This document shows, piece by piece, positions 1-7,675 of a stretch of 18,568 nucleotides of DNA. A program made the position numbers and the translations under genes. The stretch covers positions 1-18,568 of the forward strand of contig CAYMHW010000045.1 of NCBI GenBank assembly GCA_964390365.1, read 5' to 3'. Each line of letters starts with the position of its first letter. The first letter of the stretch is position 1. Source of the DNA: JALQTD01 sp964390365 (GTDB lineage Bacteria > Bacteroidota > Bacteroidia > Flavobacteriales_D > Sanyastnellaceae). The notes beneath the pieces were generated by a model. That model worked only from the letters and a program-made list of their open reading frames with translations, did no database searches and had not been told where the DNA came from.

Positions 1-1234
1 CCTGGTTCAGGATTTGGATGTCGGACTTGGAATTGTACGACAGCGTGGCCGAAGGCGCTCCGTTGCCTGCGGTGACCGTGAGCGATTCGCCCCCGAGCGT
101 CCGCTCCACGTGCTCCCCGCGCGACACGTCGTACCAACTCACGCGCAACTCCGGCAACGTGAACGTCCCGGTGGTCCGCGGAATCACGACGTAATGGAAG
201 GTCCGGCTGCCCACTTCGCCCGCGTCCTCAATGCTGATGCGGTCCTTGACTTCCGGATCGAACACCTCGAAATCGCGCGGCCATTCCCACTTCGGTTCGC
301 GCAGGAACTTCAGGTTCCCGTTGCCCTTGAATGCGATGTCAACGGTGAACGCTTGGTTCGCCTCGACCTCCAATTCGGACGCTTCGAGCTCCACGTCGAG
401 TCGCTTGAAGGCGCCGAGGTGGGCGGCGGGCACCGGAGCCGGCAAGGGACTGACCCGAATGGTCACCGGTTCGGCCGCCGCGGCCACGTTGCGCCCGTTG
501 AAAAAGGAGGTCCGTACATACCCTTGGAGGTCAAAGCCGTCGATGACGAGTTCCCCTGTTTGTTGCGGAAATAGAACAAACTTCCCCACCGTCGCCACCT
601 GAATCCGCCGCCCGTTCAGCAAGCGCGGCTCGAAGCTCGGATTGGGCAAATCCACGGCCTCCTTCCAAAACCCGGTGAATTCCGGAATGCTGTAATCCCG
701 TACATCGAGTCCGGACATTTGGGAATAAATCTGCAGCGTGGCCACCACGGGCTCCCCAACCACCACGTTGCGCTTGGAAACGTCGATGACCATGGCCACC
801 TCCCGATCGAGCACGGCCGAAGCTCCCCGGCTTTCCGAAGATCCGTTGGGCTTTTTCACGCGGATGGTGAAGGCTTCGGTTTGGAACTTGCCTTTGTTCG
901 TGTTGATGGAGTAGGCGGGAATGGCCACGTCCTGTTCCGCGGTCACGACGTAGGTGAAGGTGTACATGGCCTGGCTCGAGCGGCGGCCGTTGACAATGGA
1001 GATGTTGTTGCCCTTCGCTGGGCCGTAAGCGTACTTCAGTCCATTGATTTCAGGCACCGAAAGGTTCGAGTCGCAGTTGTTGAAGGTGAACGTCAGCTGC
1101 ACGGACTCCCCGCGCATGACCGTGTTGCGGTCCACGGACAATTCCACCGAAGCGCCCTGCGCCCAAGTGCCGAGGCTTCCGATCAACGCGATCCAAAGCC
1201 ACCCAATCCGCATCCATTTCATCTCGTGCGTCAT
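1..1234 (-). CDS. batD: BatD family protein (C terminus outside window)
   Basis: This is the last visible gene of the bat operon; 411 codons are in the window and it runs off the left edge without a stop. The ATG at 1234-1232 shares its A with the TGA of the TPR gene (TGATG), and AAAGGA lies 6 nt upstream, so I chose it. A second in-frame ATG at 1222 would also give a signal peptide (MKWMRIGWLWIALIGSLGTW, then AQG). The mature part looks all-beta, with repeated strand patterns and family-like phrases: GELVIDGF, IPEFTGFWKEAVD, and TGTFTLPELRVSWYD near the visible end. BatD proteins are exported, with several Ig-like modules and a C-terminal membrane helix that would lie outside this window. 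Their biochemical role is unclear; they are thought to act with BatA/BatB at the inner membrane. I infer family membership from sequence style plus position after batC. Confidence 0.85.
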   Translation of the reverse strand, partial: MTHEMKWMRIGWLWIALIGSLGTWAQGASVELSVDRNTVMRGESVQLTFTFNNCDSNLSVPEINGLKYAYGPAKGNNISIVNGRRSSQAMYTFTYVVTAEQDVAIPAYSINTNKGKFQTEAFTIRVKKPNGSSESRGASAVLDREVAMVIDVSKRNVVVGEPVVATLQIYSQMSGLDVRDYSIPEFTGFWKEAVDLPNPSFEPRLLNGRRIQVATVGKFVLFPQQTGELVIDGFDLQGYVRTSFFNGRNVAAAAEPVTIRVSPLPAPVPAAHLGAFKRLDVELEASELEVEANQAFTVDIAFKGNGNLKFLREPKWEWPRDFEVFDPEVKDRISIEDAGEVGSRTFHYVVIPRTTGTFTLPELRVSWYDVSRGEHVERTLGGESLTVTAGNGAPSATLSYNSKSDIQILNQ

Positions 1235-2094
1235 CACCAGTCCTTTTCAATCGTTCGCCGTTCGCCACCGTTGCGTTGCTGTTGCAATTTGGCTTGAATG
1301 GCCGCTTCGTTGCGTTCCAAACTCTCTAAAATCCGCTCCATGTCTTCGGGCGAAATTTGGCCTTCAACGGGTTGTTGCTGAGGCTGTTCGCCTTGTTCGC
1401 CGGGCTCCTGTCCGCCCTCGCTTTGTTCCTGTCCGTTTTCCTGTTGCTCGTCGTTCTGATCCTGGTCGCCGTTTTCGCCTTCTTGCTCCTGTTGCTCTTG
1501 TTCGCCGTCCTGCTCTTCCTGCTCACCGTCGCCTTCCTGCTGGTCCTGATCCTGCTCGCCGTCCTGGTCCTGCTCGCCGTCCTGGTCCTGTTGCTGGTCC
1601 TGGTCCTGTTGCTGGTCCTGGTCCTGTTGCTGATCCTGGTCCTGCTGCTGCGCAAGCCGCATGGCATAGGCCAAATTGTACCGCGCCTCTTCATTCTCCG
1701 GATCCTCCCGCAACGCCTGCTTGTACGCCTGAATGGCAGGGCTGAGCTCGTTTTGCTGCAAACTCAGGTTGCCCAAATTGTGCCACGCCGATGACTTCAA
1801 TGCGGGGTCGTCCGTGGCGCCGATGGCCTTGCGGAAGGCGGACTGGGCGCGTGCGGTGTCTCCGGTTTGGACGAAGGCGCGCCCAAGGTTGTATTCCGCC
1901 ACGGCCGCGAGTTCCGAATGGGTGGTGCCCAGTGCGAACAAGCTATCGGCCGCACCCGAGTTCGCTCGGTACGCCTCGATGCCTTCGATGATTGCGGCCT
2001 TCGCATCGAGGTCGGATTGGGCGGTGGCCGCGACGGATGCCGTGCCCAGCAACAGCACCGCGACGAGTCGGAGGAGGAGTGGTCGGGAGTTCAT
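1234..2094 (-). CDS. batC: BatC-type TPR protein with Q/D/E-rich tail
   Basis: The protein has 286 residues. A longer reading frame extends upstream, but the ATG at 2094 overlaps the batB stop by 4 nt (ATGA) and opens a clear signal peptide (MNSRPLLLRLVAVLLLGTAS, cleavage near ATAQS), so I take it as the start. Two TPR-like units occupy about residues 63-96 and 102-135 (WHNLGNLSLQQNELSPAIQA, then a second helix pair). Residues 149-243 are low-complexity Gln/Asp/Glu, beginning with tandem hexapeptides, and a short amphipathic helix (about 249-274) closes the protein. TPR proteins with acidic, glutamine-rich tails are usual in the Bacteroidota bat operon, where they are thought to scaffold the VWA proteins in the periplasm. 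Some annotations call such genes batE; the C/E naming is not settled by sequence alone. Confidence 0.88.
   Translation of the reverse strand: MNSRPLLLRLVAVLLLGTASVAATAQSDLDAKAAIIEGIEAYRANSGAADSLFALGTTHSELAAVAEYNLGRAFVQTGDTARAQSAFRKAIGATDDPALKSSAWHNLGNLSLQQNELSPAIQAYKQALREDPENEEARYNLAYAMRLAQQQDQDQQQDQDQQQDQDQQQDQDGEQDQDGEQDQDQQEGDGEQEEQDGEQEQQEQEGENGDQDQNDEQQENGQEQSEGGQEPGEQGEQPQQQPVEGQISPEDMERILESLERNEAAIQAKLQQQRNGGERRTIEKDW
1543..1650 (-). repeat. Six tandem 18-bp units inside batC
   Basis: Units lie at 1543-1560, 1561-1578, 1579-1596, 1597-1614, 1615-1632 and 1633-1650. The three at 1579-1632 are identical on the plus strand (GTCCTGGTCCTGTTGCTG) and the sixth has two substitutions. The two at 1543-1578 carry GCTCGCC in place of the GTTGCTG end. 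On the coding strand they give four QQQDQD-type and two GEQDQD-type hexapeptides. Near-identity at the DNA level points to recent slippage or duplication. Confidence 0.95.
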
Positions 2095-3236
2095 CGGGCG
2101 GCGGGTTTGGGGTGACGTCCGGTTTGGCCTGCGTTGATGACCGCTTCGCCAAAAAGCAGCACCATCGCGGCCAAGAAGAACCACGAAGCGCGGTGCTCGA
2201 AATCGGTGTAGGCAATCTGTGCAACCTCCTGTTGTTCAAGCTGGTCGATGGCCGAGCGCACCGGATTTAGATCCACGAATCCCTTGCCGGCGAGGGTGAA
2301 CGTGCCGCCCCCCGCATTCGCGATGCCGATGAGCATGTTTTCGTTCAGCGCAGTCACCACGGGCTTGCCATCCGCGTCGCTCTTGAAGCCGCGCGAATGC
2401 CCGTACCGGTCGAACAGCGGAATGGGGGCGCCTTCGAGGGAGCCCATGCCGATGGTGTGCACCTCGATGCCGTCGGCTCGGGCCGCTTTTGCCGCTTCCT
2501 CGGCGTCGTCCTCGTGGTTCTCACCGTCCGTCATCACCAGGATGACCCGGCTCGCAGCCGATTCCGCGTCAAACGATTCGGCGCACACCTCGATGGCGCG
2601 ACCGATGGCCGTCCCTTGCGTGGCCACGAGGTCGCACGAGACCTGTTCGAGGAACAACTTCATCGCCCCGTAGTCGGTCGTGATGGGGCACTGAACGTAA
2701 GCTTCTCCCGCAAACACCACCAAACCCAACCGGTCGCCGTCGAGCTGGTTGATGAGCCGTTCGACGGTGCGTTTGGCGAGGCTCAGCCGGTCCATGCCCA
2801 CATCCTCCGCCATCATGCTGTTCGACACATCGAGCGCCACCATGACGTCCACGCCCTCGGTGGTGATTTCCTTGAGTTTGGCCCCCACTTTGGGATCCAA
2901 AATCCCGAGCATCACCGCGGCCATGGCAAAACGCCAAACGAGGAACCGCCAACCATCGCGCCCCGGCCGCAGCCTCGGCATGAAGTCCGGAATCAACGTG
3001 CTGTCCATCAAGCGGTCCATCGCCCGGCGCTTCCATTCGAGGTGCAGCAGGAACAGCACGAGCATGACGGGCAACGAAGCCAGCACCCACACCCACGCCT
3101 CGTGTTCGAGCTGGACATTGGGCGCCACGCGTTGAATGGTCATCCATGCGGCGATGAGCAGGGCCCAAAACGCCAACTCCGCCAACAGCAGCGCCACCGC
3201 AATGGGATAGGTTCGGAAGGCAGACGGCGTGCTCAT
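2091..3236 (-). CDS. batB: BatB, VWA-domain membrane protein
   Basis: The protein has 381 residues. The frame is open 10 codons further upstream, but the ATG at 3236 overlaps the batA stop by 4 nt (ATGA) and is the likely start. Predicted membrane segments lie near residues 11-35, 45-66, 98-113 and 350-368. The von Willebrand A domain between them carries a complete metal-ion-dependent adhesion site: D136-x-S138-x-S140 (DVSNSM), T209 (TQGTAIG) and D237 (MTDGEN). It is therefore expected to display a metal-binding VWA domain outside the cytoplasmic membrane. Bat proteins were first linked to aerotolerance in Bacteroides fragilis and are often partners of MoxR ATPases. The pairing with the adjacent BatA suggests a heteromeric VWA complex. 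Confidence 0.93.
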   Translation of the reverse strand: MSTPSAFRTYPIAVALLLAELAFWALLIAAWMTIQRVAPNVQLEHEAWVWVLASLPVMLVLFLLHLEWKRRAMDRLMDSTLIPDFMPRLRPGRDGWRFLVWRFAMAAVMLGILDPKVGAKLKEITTEGVDVMVALDVSNSMMAEDVGMDRLSLAKRTVERLINQLDGDRLGLVVFAGEAYVQCPITTDYGAMKLFLEQVSCDLVATQGTAIGRAIEVCAESFDAESAASRVILVMTDGENHEDDAEEAAKAARADGIEVHTIGMGSLEGAPIPLFDRYGHSRGFKSDADGKPVVTALNENMLIGIANAGGGTFTLAGKGFVDLNPVRSAIDQLEQQEVAQIAYTDFEHRASWFFLAAMVLLFGEAVINAGQTGRHPKPAAR

Positions 3237-4303
3237 GCGATGCTGCGAATGAACAGGGTTCGACACAGGAATTCAGCCACCAATGCGAGTGCGGCCAACA
3301 GGGCAAACGGCAAGAACTCTTCGGTTTTTTGGTTGTACCGCAAGACGTTGAATCGGGTTTTTTCGAGTTCGTCGATTTCGGTGTAGATGGCGGCAAGCTT
3401 GTCTTCGTTCGTGGCGCGGAAGTAGCGCCCTCCGGTCTCGCGGGCGATGGTCTTCAACACGTCCTCATCGATTTTCACCTCGACCCAATCGTACCGGTAG
3501 CGGTTGCCGTTCTTTGCGACCGGGCTGCGCGCCTTGCCGATGGTTCCCACTCCGATGGTGTAGACGCGGATGTTGTTGAGCTTCGCGAGCTGTGCGGCGT
3601 CGATGGGTTCGATGGATCCGGAATTGTTCACCCCGTCCGTGAGCAGGATGATGACCTTGCTTTCCGCTTCGGAATCGCGGAGTCGCGTCACGGCCGTCGC
3701 GAGGCCCATGCCGATGGCCGTTCCGCCCGTAAGCAGGCCCGTTTCGAGCGACTCGATGCCGTTCATCACGACGCGTTGGTCGGTGGTCAGGGGCACTTGG
3801 GTAAACGCTTCGCCCTCGTAGGCGACCACGCCGATGCGGTCATCGGGCCGCGATTCCACGAACTGGACCGCCACTTCTTTCGAGGCTTCCAAACGGTCGG
3901 GATCGAAGTCCTTGCTGAGCATCGAGGCGCTCAGGTCAAGCGCCAGCACGATGTCAATGCCTTCCCGGGTCAAATCTTCAATGCTCGAAGAACTCTGCGG
4001 TCGCGCCGCCGCCGCAGCCAGCAGCAACAAGGCCAACCCCCGCAGCGCAAACGGCAACTCCGTCACCGCGTGCAACAACCCGCTCTGCGCTCCCCGCTCG
4101 GCCGGCAAATTCAGCATCGCCGAAGGAAAGCGTCCGGTGCCGAGTCGCCACGCCCGCAAGCCGATGAGCGCAATCGCCAGTCCTGCAAAGGCGAGGCCCC
4201 ACGGCATCGCGAGTTCGAAGTGCTGGCTGGCGTACACCAAGCCCGTGGCTCCCGCCGCAACGGCGATGGCATGGGGGAGCAGGGACCACATCCACCGATT
4301 CAT
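3233..4303 (-). CDS. batA: BatA, VWA-domain membrane protein
   Basis: The protein has 356 residues and starts at an ATG that overlaps the preceding gene's stop by 4 nt. Hydrophobic segments are near residues 8-25, 35-50, 83-100 and 330-347, framing a VWA domain. The MIDAS residues are all present: D123-x-S125-x-S127 (DLSASM), T195 (GGTAIG) and D223 (LTDGVNN). The N-terminal layout with an Arg-rich loop before the VWA is typical of BatA/aerotolerance regulator proteins. It lies directly before batB and shares its architecture, consistent with an ancient duplication. I infer that it acts with BatB and the DUF58/MoxR proteins in envelope stress tolerance or in maturation of an unknown partner; the sequence does not reveal the substrate. 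Confidence 0.93.
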   Translation of the reverse strand: MNRWMWSLLPHAIAVAAGATGLVYASQHFELAMPWGLAFAGLAIALIGLRAWRLGTGRFPSAMLNLPAERGAQSGLLHAVTELPFALRGLALLLLAAAAARPQSSSSIEDLTREGIDIVLALDLSASMLSKDFDPDRLEASKEVAVQFVESRPDDRIGVVAYEGEAFTQVPLTTDQRVVMNGIESLETGLLTGGTAIGMGLATAVTRLRDSEAESKVIILLTDGVNNSGSIEPIDAAQLAKLNNIRVYTIGVGTIGKARSPVAKNGNRYRYDWVEVKIDEDVLKTIARETGGRYFRATNEDKLAAIYTEIDELEKTRFNVLRYNQKTEEFLPFALLAALALVAEFLCRTLFIRSIA

Positions 4304-5253
4304 GAGGCCGATGGGGTTTCGTCCGCCGTGTGGCGGGTGCGTTCAACGAGTTCGATGGCCCGGCGCACGGAGCGCTCGTGTTCGGCCGCTTCTCCGCGGT
4401 ATTTGGCGAACTTGACGAGGTCGGCGAGTTCGAGCACTTCGATGAATTGACGGCGCGCGTCGGGATCGAGGGCGACCGAACGGAGGGTGCGTGCGATTTC
4501 GTTCGTGGTTTGTTCGCGGGCGGGCACGTCGAAGCGGTGCTCAAGGTAGGTCCGCAGCGCGTCGCTGATGGCGGAATGGTGGCCCTTCGGGTTGCCTTGT
4601 TTCCAAACCGCGCGTTCTTGGATCTCCCGCAGCGCCCGCAACGCGAGGACGTGGGCGGGTTCGCGGGGCTGCTCCGGCTCGGCGGCCGCGCCCTCGGCGG
4701 GCACTTCCCGGTTTTTCCACCACCGCAATCCGCCCCACACCAGCCCCGCGATCGCGAGGGCGGCGAGCAGCCAGGGGAGGAGCCGGCGGAGCCGTTCGGC
4801 GAGGGTCCAGTCGACTTCGACGATGTCGTGGAAGTTCGCGATTTGGCCTTCATCCCCGAGGACGGGCGAGGCGACGGCGAAGAGCATGGGGTTCGAGAAC
4901 AGGGTGTCGCCGTCGAGGACGAAGGGCAATGCCGGCATGCGCACGAGGCCGGAGTCCCAGGTCGTGACGCGCATGGATTGCGTGATGGCGATGGCGTCGC
5001 GGCCGTCGTCGAGGGTGACGAGGGACGTGTCGGCGGGGCGCATTTCGAGGATTTCCCAGCCGCCGGGCAGGGTGTCCTTCAGGACCGGCCATTCGAAGGC
5101 GGACGCGGTCAGGGCGGGGTCGCGGACGGTGGAGAGGTGGATCCAGGTTTGGCCTCCCAACTTCAACGCGGTCGTGTCCGCGCGCAACTCCACCTGCTGC
5201 GCCTGCGCACCCGCGGTCGCCCACAAGGCCGCAAAAAGCATCCACTTACCCAC
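4300..5253 (-). CDS. DUF4381-like single-pass membrane protein of the bat operon
   Basis: The 317-residue frame opens with GTG at 5253, overlapping the DUF58 gene's TAA by 8 nt. An ATG at 5241 is the alternative, but it would remove the Lys that precedes the signal-peptide core (MGKWMLFAALWATAGAQAQQ). Residues 21-150 form a beta-rich exported region that resembles a short BatD-like module. One membrane helix lies at about 158-175 (LLPWLLAALAIAGLVWGGL), followed by an acidic linker. The helical cytoplasmic tail at about 200-307 includes HHSAISDALRTYLEHRFDVP, the kind of segment seen in DUF4381 proteins. It sits between DUF58 and batA, the usual place for this protein in Bacteroidota. Function is unknown; a link between periplasmic Bat proteins and the cytoplasmic MoxR/DUF58 pair is plausible. 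Confidence 0.8.
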   Translation of the reverse strand: MGKWMLFAALWATAGAQAQQVELRADTTALKLGGQTWIHLSTVRDPALTASAFEWPVLKDTLPGGWEILEMRPADTSLVTLDDGRDAIAITQSMRVTTWDSGLVRMPALPFVLDGDTLFSNPMLFAVASPVLGDEGQIANFHDIVEVDWTLAERLRRLLPWLLAALAIAGLVWGGLRWWKNREVPAEGAAAEPEQPREPAHVLALRALREIQERAVWKQGNPKGHHSAISDALRTYLEHRFDVPAREQTTNEIARTLRSVALDPDARRQFIEVLELADLVKFAKYRGEAAEHERSVRRAIELVERTRHTADETPSAS

Positions 5254-6112
5254 GGCGATCGAACAGTTGCATCAGCGGTTGGACATACGGTTCATTCGTC
5301 AGCAACACGGCTTGGTCAATGCCGGCGCGGGCGAATTGGGCGCGCAACGCTTCCTCGCGTTCGCGCTCTTGCTTTTTCAATTTCAAGCGGGCTCGGCGGT
5401 TCATCGTGTTGATCCACTGCGTCCGGCCCGTTTCCGGATCCGTAGCGGGCAGCCAGCCCACGGCGGGCAGTTCCCGCTCGACGGGGTCCTCCAACCGCAA
5501 CGCCACGAGGTCGTGCCGCCGACCGGCCCGCTTCAACGCACCGTCGTACCCCTCGTCGCGGAAGTCGCTGATGAGGAAGCAAATCGCCCGCTTTTTCATG
5601 GCCTGCAGGAAATGCGACAGCGCCGCGTTCAAGTCCGTGCCCTTGCCCTCCGGCTCGATTTCGATGAGCTCGCGGATGATGCGGAGCACGTGCGACCGGC
5701 CCTTCTTCGGCGGGATGAACCGCTCGATGCGGTCGCTGAACAGGATGGCGCCGACCTTGTCGTTGTTGCCCATCGCGCTGAAGGCGAGCACCGCCGCGAG
5801 CTCCGTGGCGAGTTCCCGCTTCGATTTCGACCGCGTGCCCATGGCGTTCGACGCACTCACGTCCACCATCAAAAACACCGTCAACTCCCGCTCCTCCTCG
5901 AACACCTTCACAAAGGGCGACCCCATCCGCGCGGTCACGTTCCAATCGATGGTGCGGATTTCATCCCCGTGCTGGTACGCGCGGTTTTCGGCAAAGGCCA
6001 TGCCGCGCCCTTTGAAGGCACTGTGGTATTCGCCCGAAAAGATGCGGTCGCTCAGGCCCCGCGTCTTGAGCTCCACTCGCCGCACCCGCTGAATCAACTC
6101 CGCTGTGTCCAT
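5246..6112 (-). CDS. DUF58 domain protein
   Basis: The protein has 288 residues and starts at an ATG 7 nt after the moxR stop. The DUF58 signature is clear at residues 35-62: the G-x-G-x-x-F region, then ENRAYQHGDEIRTIDWNVTA and R. A VWA-like fold follows, with DVSAS at 84-88 in the place of the first MIDAS loop and a later SDFRDEG. There is no signal peptide or membrane helix, so it is expected to be cytoplasmic. DUF58 proteins almost always accompany MoxR ATPases and are presumed partners or adaptors. The C terminus (about 236-270) is rich in Arg, Lys and Glu and probably forms a charged helix. Confidence 0.92.
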   Translation of the reverse strand: MDTAELIQRVRRVELKTRGLSDRIFSGEYHSAFKGRGMAFAENRAYQHGDEIRTIDWNVTARMGSPFVKVFEEERELTVFLMVDVSASNAMGTRSKSKRELATELAAVLAFSAMGNNDKVGAILFSDRIERFIPPKKGRSHVLRIIRELIEIEPEGKGTDLNAALSHFLQAMKKRAICFLISDFRDEGYDGALKRAGRRHDLVALRLEDPVERELPAVGWLPATDPETGRTQWINTMNRRARLKLKKQEREREEALRAQFARAGIDQAVLLTNEPYVQPLMQLFDRRG

Positions 6113-6119
6113 GGTCGGG

Positions 6120-7169
6120 TCAAGGGACCTGAACGTGGTCCATGATTTCGGTGATGATCTGCTCTTGGCTGATGTTTTCGGCCTCCGCCTCGAAGGTGAT
6201 GCCGATGCGGTGGCGCATGACGTCCATCGCCACAGCGCGCACGTCCTCCGGCGTCACGTACCCGCGGTGCTGCAAGAACGCATGGGCTTTCGCTGCCACG
6301 CCGAGCCCGATGGAAGCCCGAGGCGACGCCCCGAAGCTGATGAGCTGACCGAGGTGGCCGAGCCCCACTTCCTCCGGCGTCCGCGTCGCGAAGACGAGGT
6401 CCACGATGTAGCGCTCCACCTTTTCGTCCATGTAGATCTTGCGGACCCATTCGCGCGCGCTCAGGATTTGGTCCGGCGTCACCACGGCTTGCGGCTTGTG
6501 CATGCCTTCGGGCCGCAGGTTCACGCGAATGATCTGCTGTTCCTCCTCTTTCGTGGGGTAGCCGATGACGACCTTCAGCAGGAAGCGATCGACTTGCGCT
6601 TCGGGCAGCGGGTAGGTGCCTTCTTGCTCGACCGGGTTTTGGGTGGCCAAAACCAAAAACGGCTGCGGCAACTTGAACGTCTCCGCTCCAATGGTCACCT
6701 GCCGCTCCTGCATCGCCTCGAGCAGCGCACTCTGCACCTTCGCGGGCGCGCGGTTGATCTCGTCGGCGAGCACGAAGTTGGCGAAAATCGGTCCCTTCTT
6801 CACCGTGAAGCTCTCCTCGCGCTGGCTGTAAATCATGGTGCCGACGAGGTCAGCGGGCAGGAGGTCGGGGGTGAACTGAATGCGGCTGAAATCGGCGCGC
6901 ACCGTTTCCGAGAGGCTTTTGATGGCGAGGGTTTTGGCCAAACCAGGAACCCCTTCCAACAGCACGTGGCCATTCGCCAACAAGCCGATGAGCAGCTTGT
7001 CCACCATGGCGTGCTGCCCGATGATGACCTGCTCCAACTCGCGGCGAATGAGGTCCACAAACCCGCTTTGCTCGCGGATGCGGTCGTTCAAAGCGGCGAT
7101 GTCGGGGGCGCCGGTCGTCACGGGTTGCTCGGTGGCAACGGGGATGTGCGTTGAGGACAAATCTTCCAT
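6120..7169 (-). CDS. moxR: MoxR-family AAA+ ATPase
   Basis: The protein has 349 residues. I start it at the ATG at 7169 rather than the TTG nine bases upstream. Visible motifs are Walker A (GVPGLAKT, residues 73-80), Walker B (FVLADE, 132-137, followed by INRAPAKVQSALLEAMQER), sensor 1 (ATQNP, N178) and the EGTYPLPEAQVDRF block with a probable arginine finger at R195. These are diagnostic of MoxR. Such ATPases act as chaperone-like remodelers, often inserting metals or cofactors or assembling complexes together with VWA proteins. Here it is the first gene of the bat operon, and a -7 promoter box lies about 22 nt before the start. It is the likely motor of the system. Confidence 0.95.
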   Translation of the reverse strand: MEDLSSTHIPVATEQPVTTGAPDIAALNDRIREQSGFVDLIRRELEQVIIGQHAMVDKLLIGLLANGHVLLEGVPGLAKTLAIKSLSETVRADFSRIQFTPDLLPADLVGTMIYSQREESFTVKKGPIFANFVLADEINRAPAKVQSALLEAMQERQVTIGAETFKLPQPFLVLATQNPVEQEGTYPLPEAQVDRFLLKVVIGYPTKEEEQQIIRVNLRPEGMHKPQAVVTPDQILSAREWVRKIYMDEKVERYIVDLVFATRTPEEVGLGHLGQLISFGASPRASIGLGVAAKAHAFLQHRGYVTPEDVRAVAMDVMRHRIGITFEAEAENISQEQIITEIMDHVQVP

Positions 7170-7191
7170 AGGGTGCAATTTTCAGCAACCG

Positions 7192-7199
7192 CGAAGATA
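7192..7199 (-). promoter_or_regulatory. Candidate -7 promoter box for the moxR-bat operon
   Basis: On the minus strand the bases read TATCTTCG, one mismatch from the Bacteroidota -7 consensus TAnnTTTG, ending 22 nt before the moxR ATG. I see no good TTTG -33 element at the usual spacing. The same octamer precedes the SulP gene, and TAACTTCG precedes recA. Confidence 0.5.
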
Positions 7200-7255
7200 C
7201 TGTTCCGCCTTGAGGTGGTCGGGCGTGGTCGTTTGAAATCATGTTAATTTGGGGC

Positions 7256-7675
7256 ATGGAAAATCCGTTGAGCCTGTCCCTGAGCACCGTCATCGAGTCG
7301 GTGGCGACCTTTCACAACGCATTCGGAATTCGGAACGCTCCTGCGCCCGAGGCGGCCCCGAGCCCGGAGACCATCGCGCTGCGGCACCGCCTGATGGCGG
7401 AAGAAAACGAGGAGTACCTCGAAGCGGCGCAGGCGGGCGATTTGGTCGAAGTGGCGGATGCCCTCGGCGACATGCTGTACATCCTGTGCGGCACCATCTT
7501 GCAGCACGGCATGCAGGACGTCATCGAGGAGGTGTTCACCGAAATCCAACGCTCCAACATGTCGAAGCTGGGAGCGGACGGGCGTCCCATTCACCGGGAG
7601 GATGGGAAGGTGATGAAGGGTCCCAATTACACGCGGCCGGACCTTTCGTTCGTCCTCGATCGGGTGGAGGCGTGA
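7256..7675 (+). CDS. MazG/PRA-PH-like nucleoside triphosphate pyrophosphohydrolase
   Basis: The protein has 139 residues from the ATG at 7256; an in-frame ATG at 7241 would add MLIWG, which does not look conserved. It is almost wholly helical, and its acidic metal-binding pattern fits the all-alpha NTP-PPase superfamily: E49-E50-x-x-E53 (MAEENEEYLEA), then E65-x-x-D68-x-x-x-D72 (EVADALGDMLYI). The C-terminal segment SNMSKLGADGRPIHREDGK is typical of the single-domain members that hydrolyse nucleotide triphosphates to monophosphate and pyrophosphate, or of phosphoribosyl-ATP pyrophosphatase relatives. It does not look like HisE proper, and no his genes are nearby. A house-cleaning role in clearing non-canonical nucleotides is an inference. 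It is divergent from moxR and translationally coupled to the next gene. Confidence 0.82.
   Translation: MENPLSLSLSTVIESVATFHNAFGIRNAPAPEAAPSPETIALRHRLMAEENEEYLEAAQAGDLVEVADALGDMLYILCGTILQHGMQDVIEEVFTEIQRSNMSKLGADGRPIHREDGKVMKGPNYTRPDLSFVLDRVEA

Noticed and set aside
1357..1794. Plus-strand 145-residue open frame made almost entirely of Leu/Val, looking like a membrane protein
   Set aside because: It is the antisense of the Gln/Asp/Glu repeat tract in batC; CAG/GAC/GAG codons read as CTG/GTC/CTC. No independent start signal or homology.
4568..6145. Plus-strand 525-residue open frame
   Set aside because: It lies antisense across the DUF58 and DUF4381-like genes, has Arg/His/Ser-rich high-GC shadow composition and no recognisable domain.
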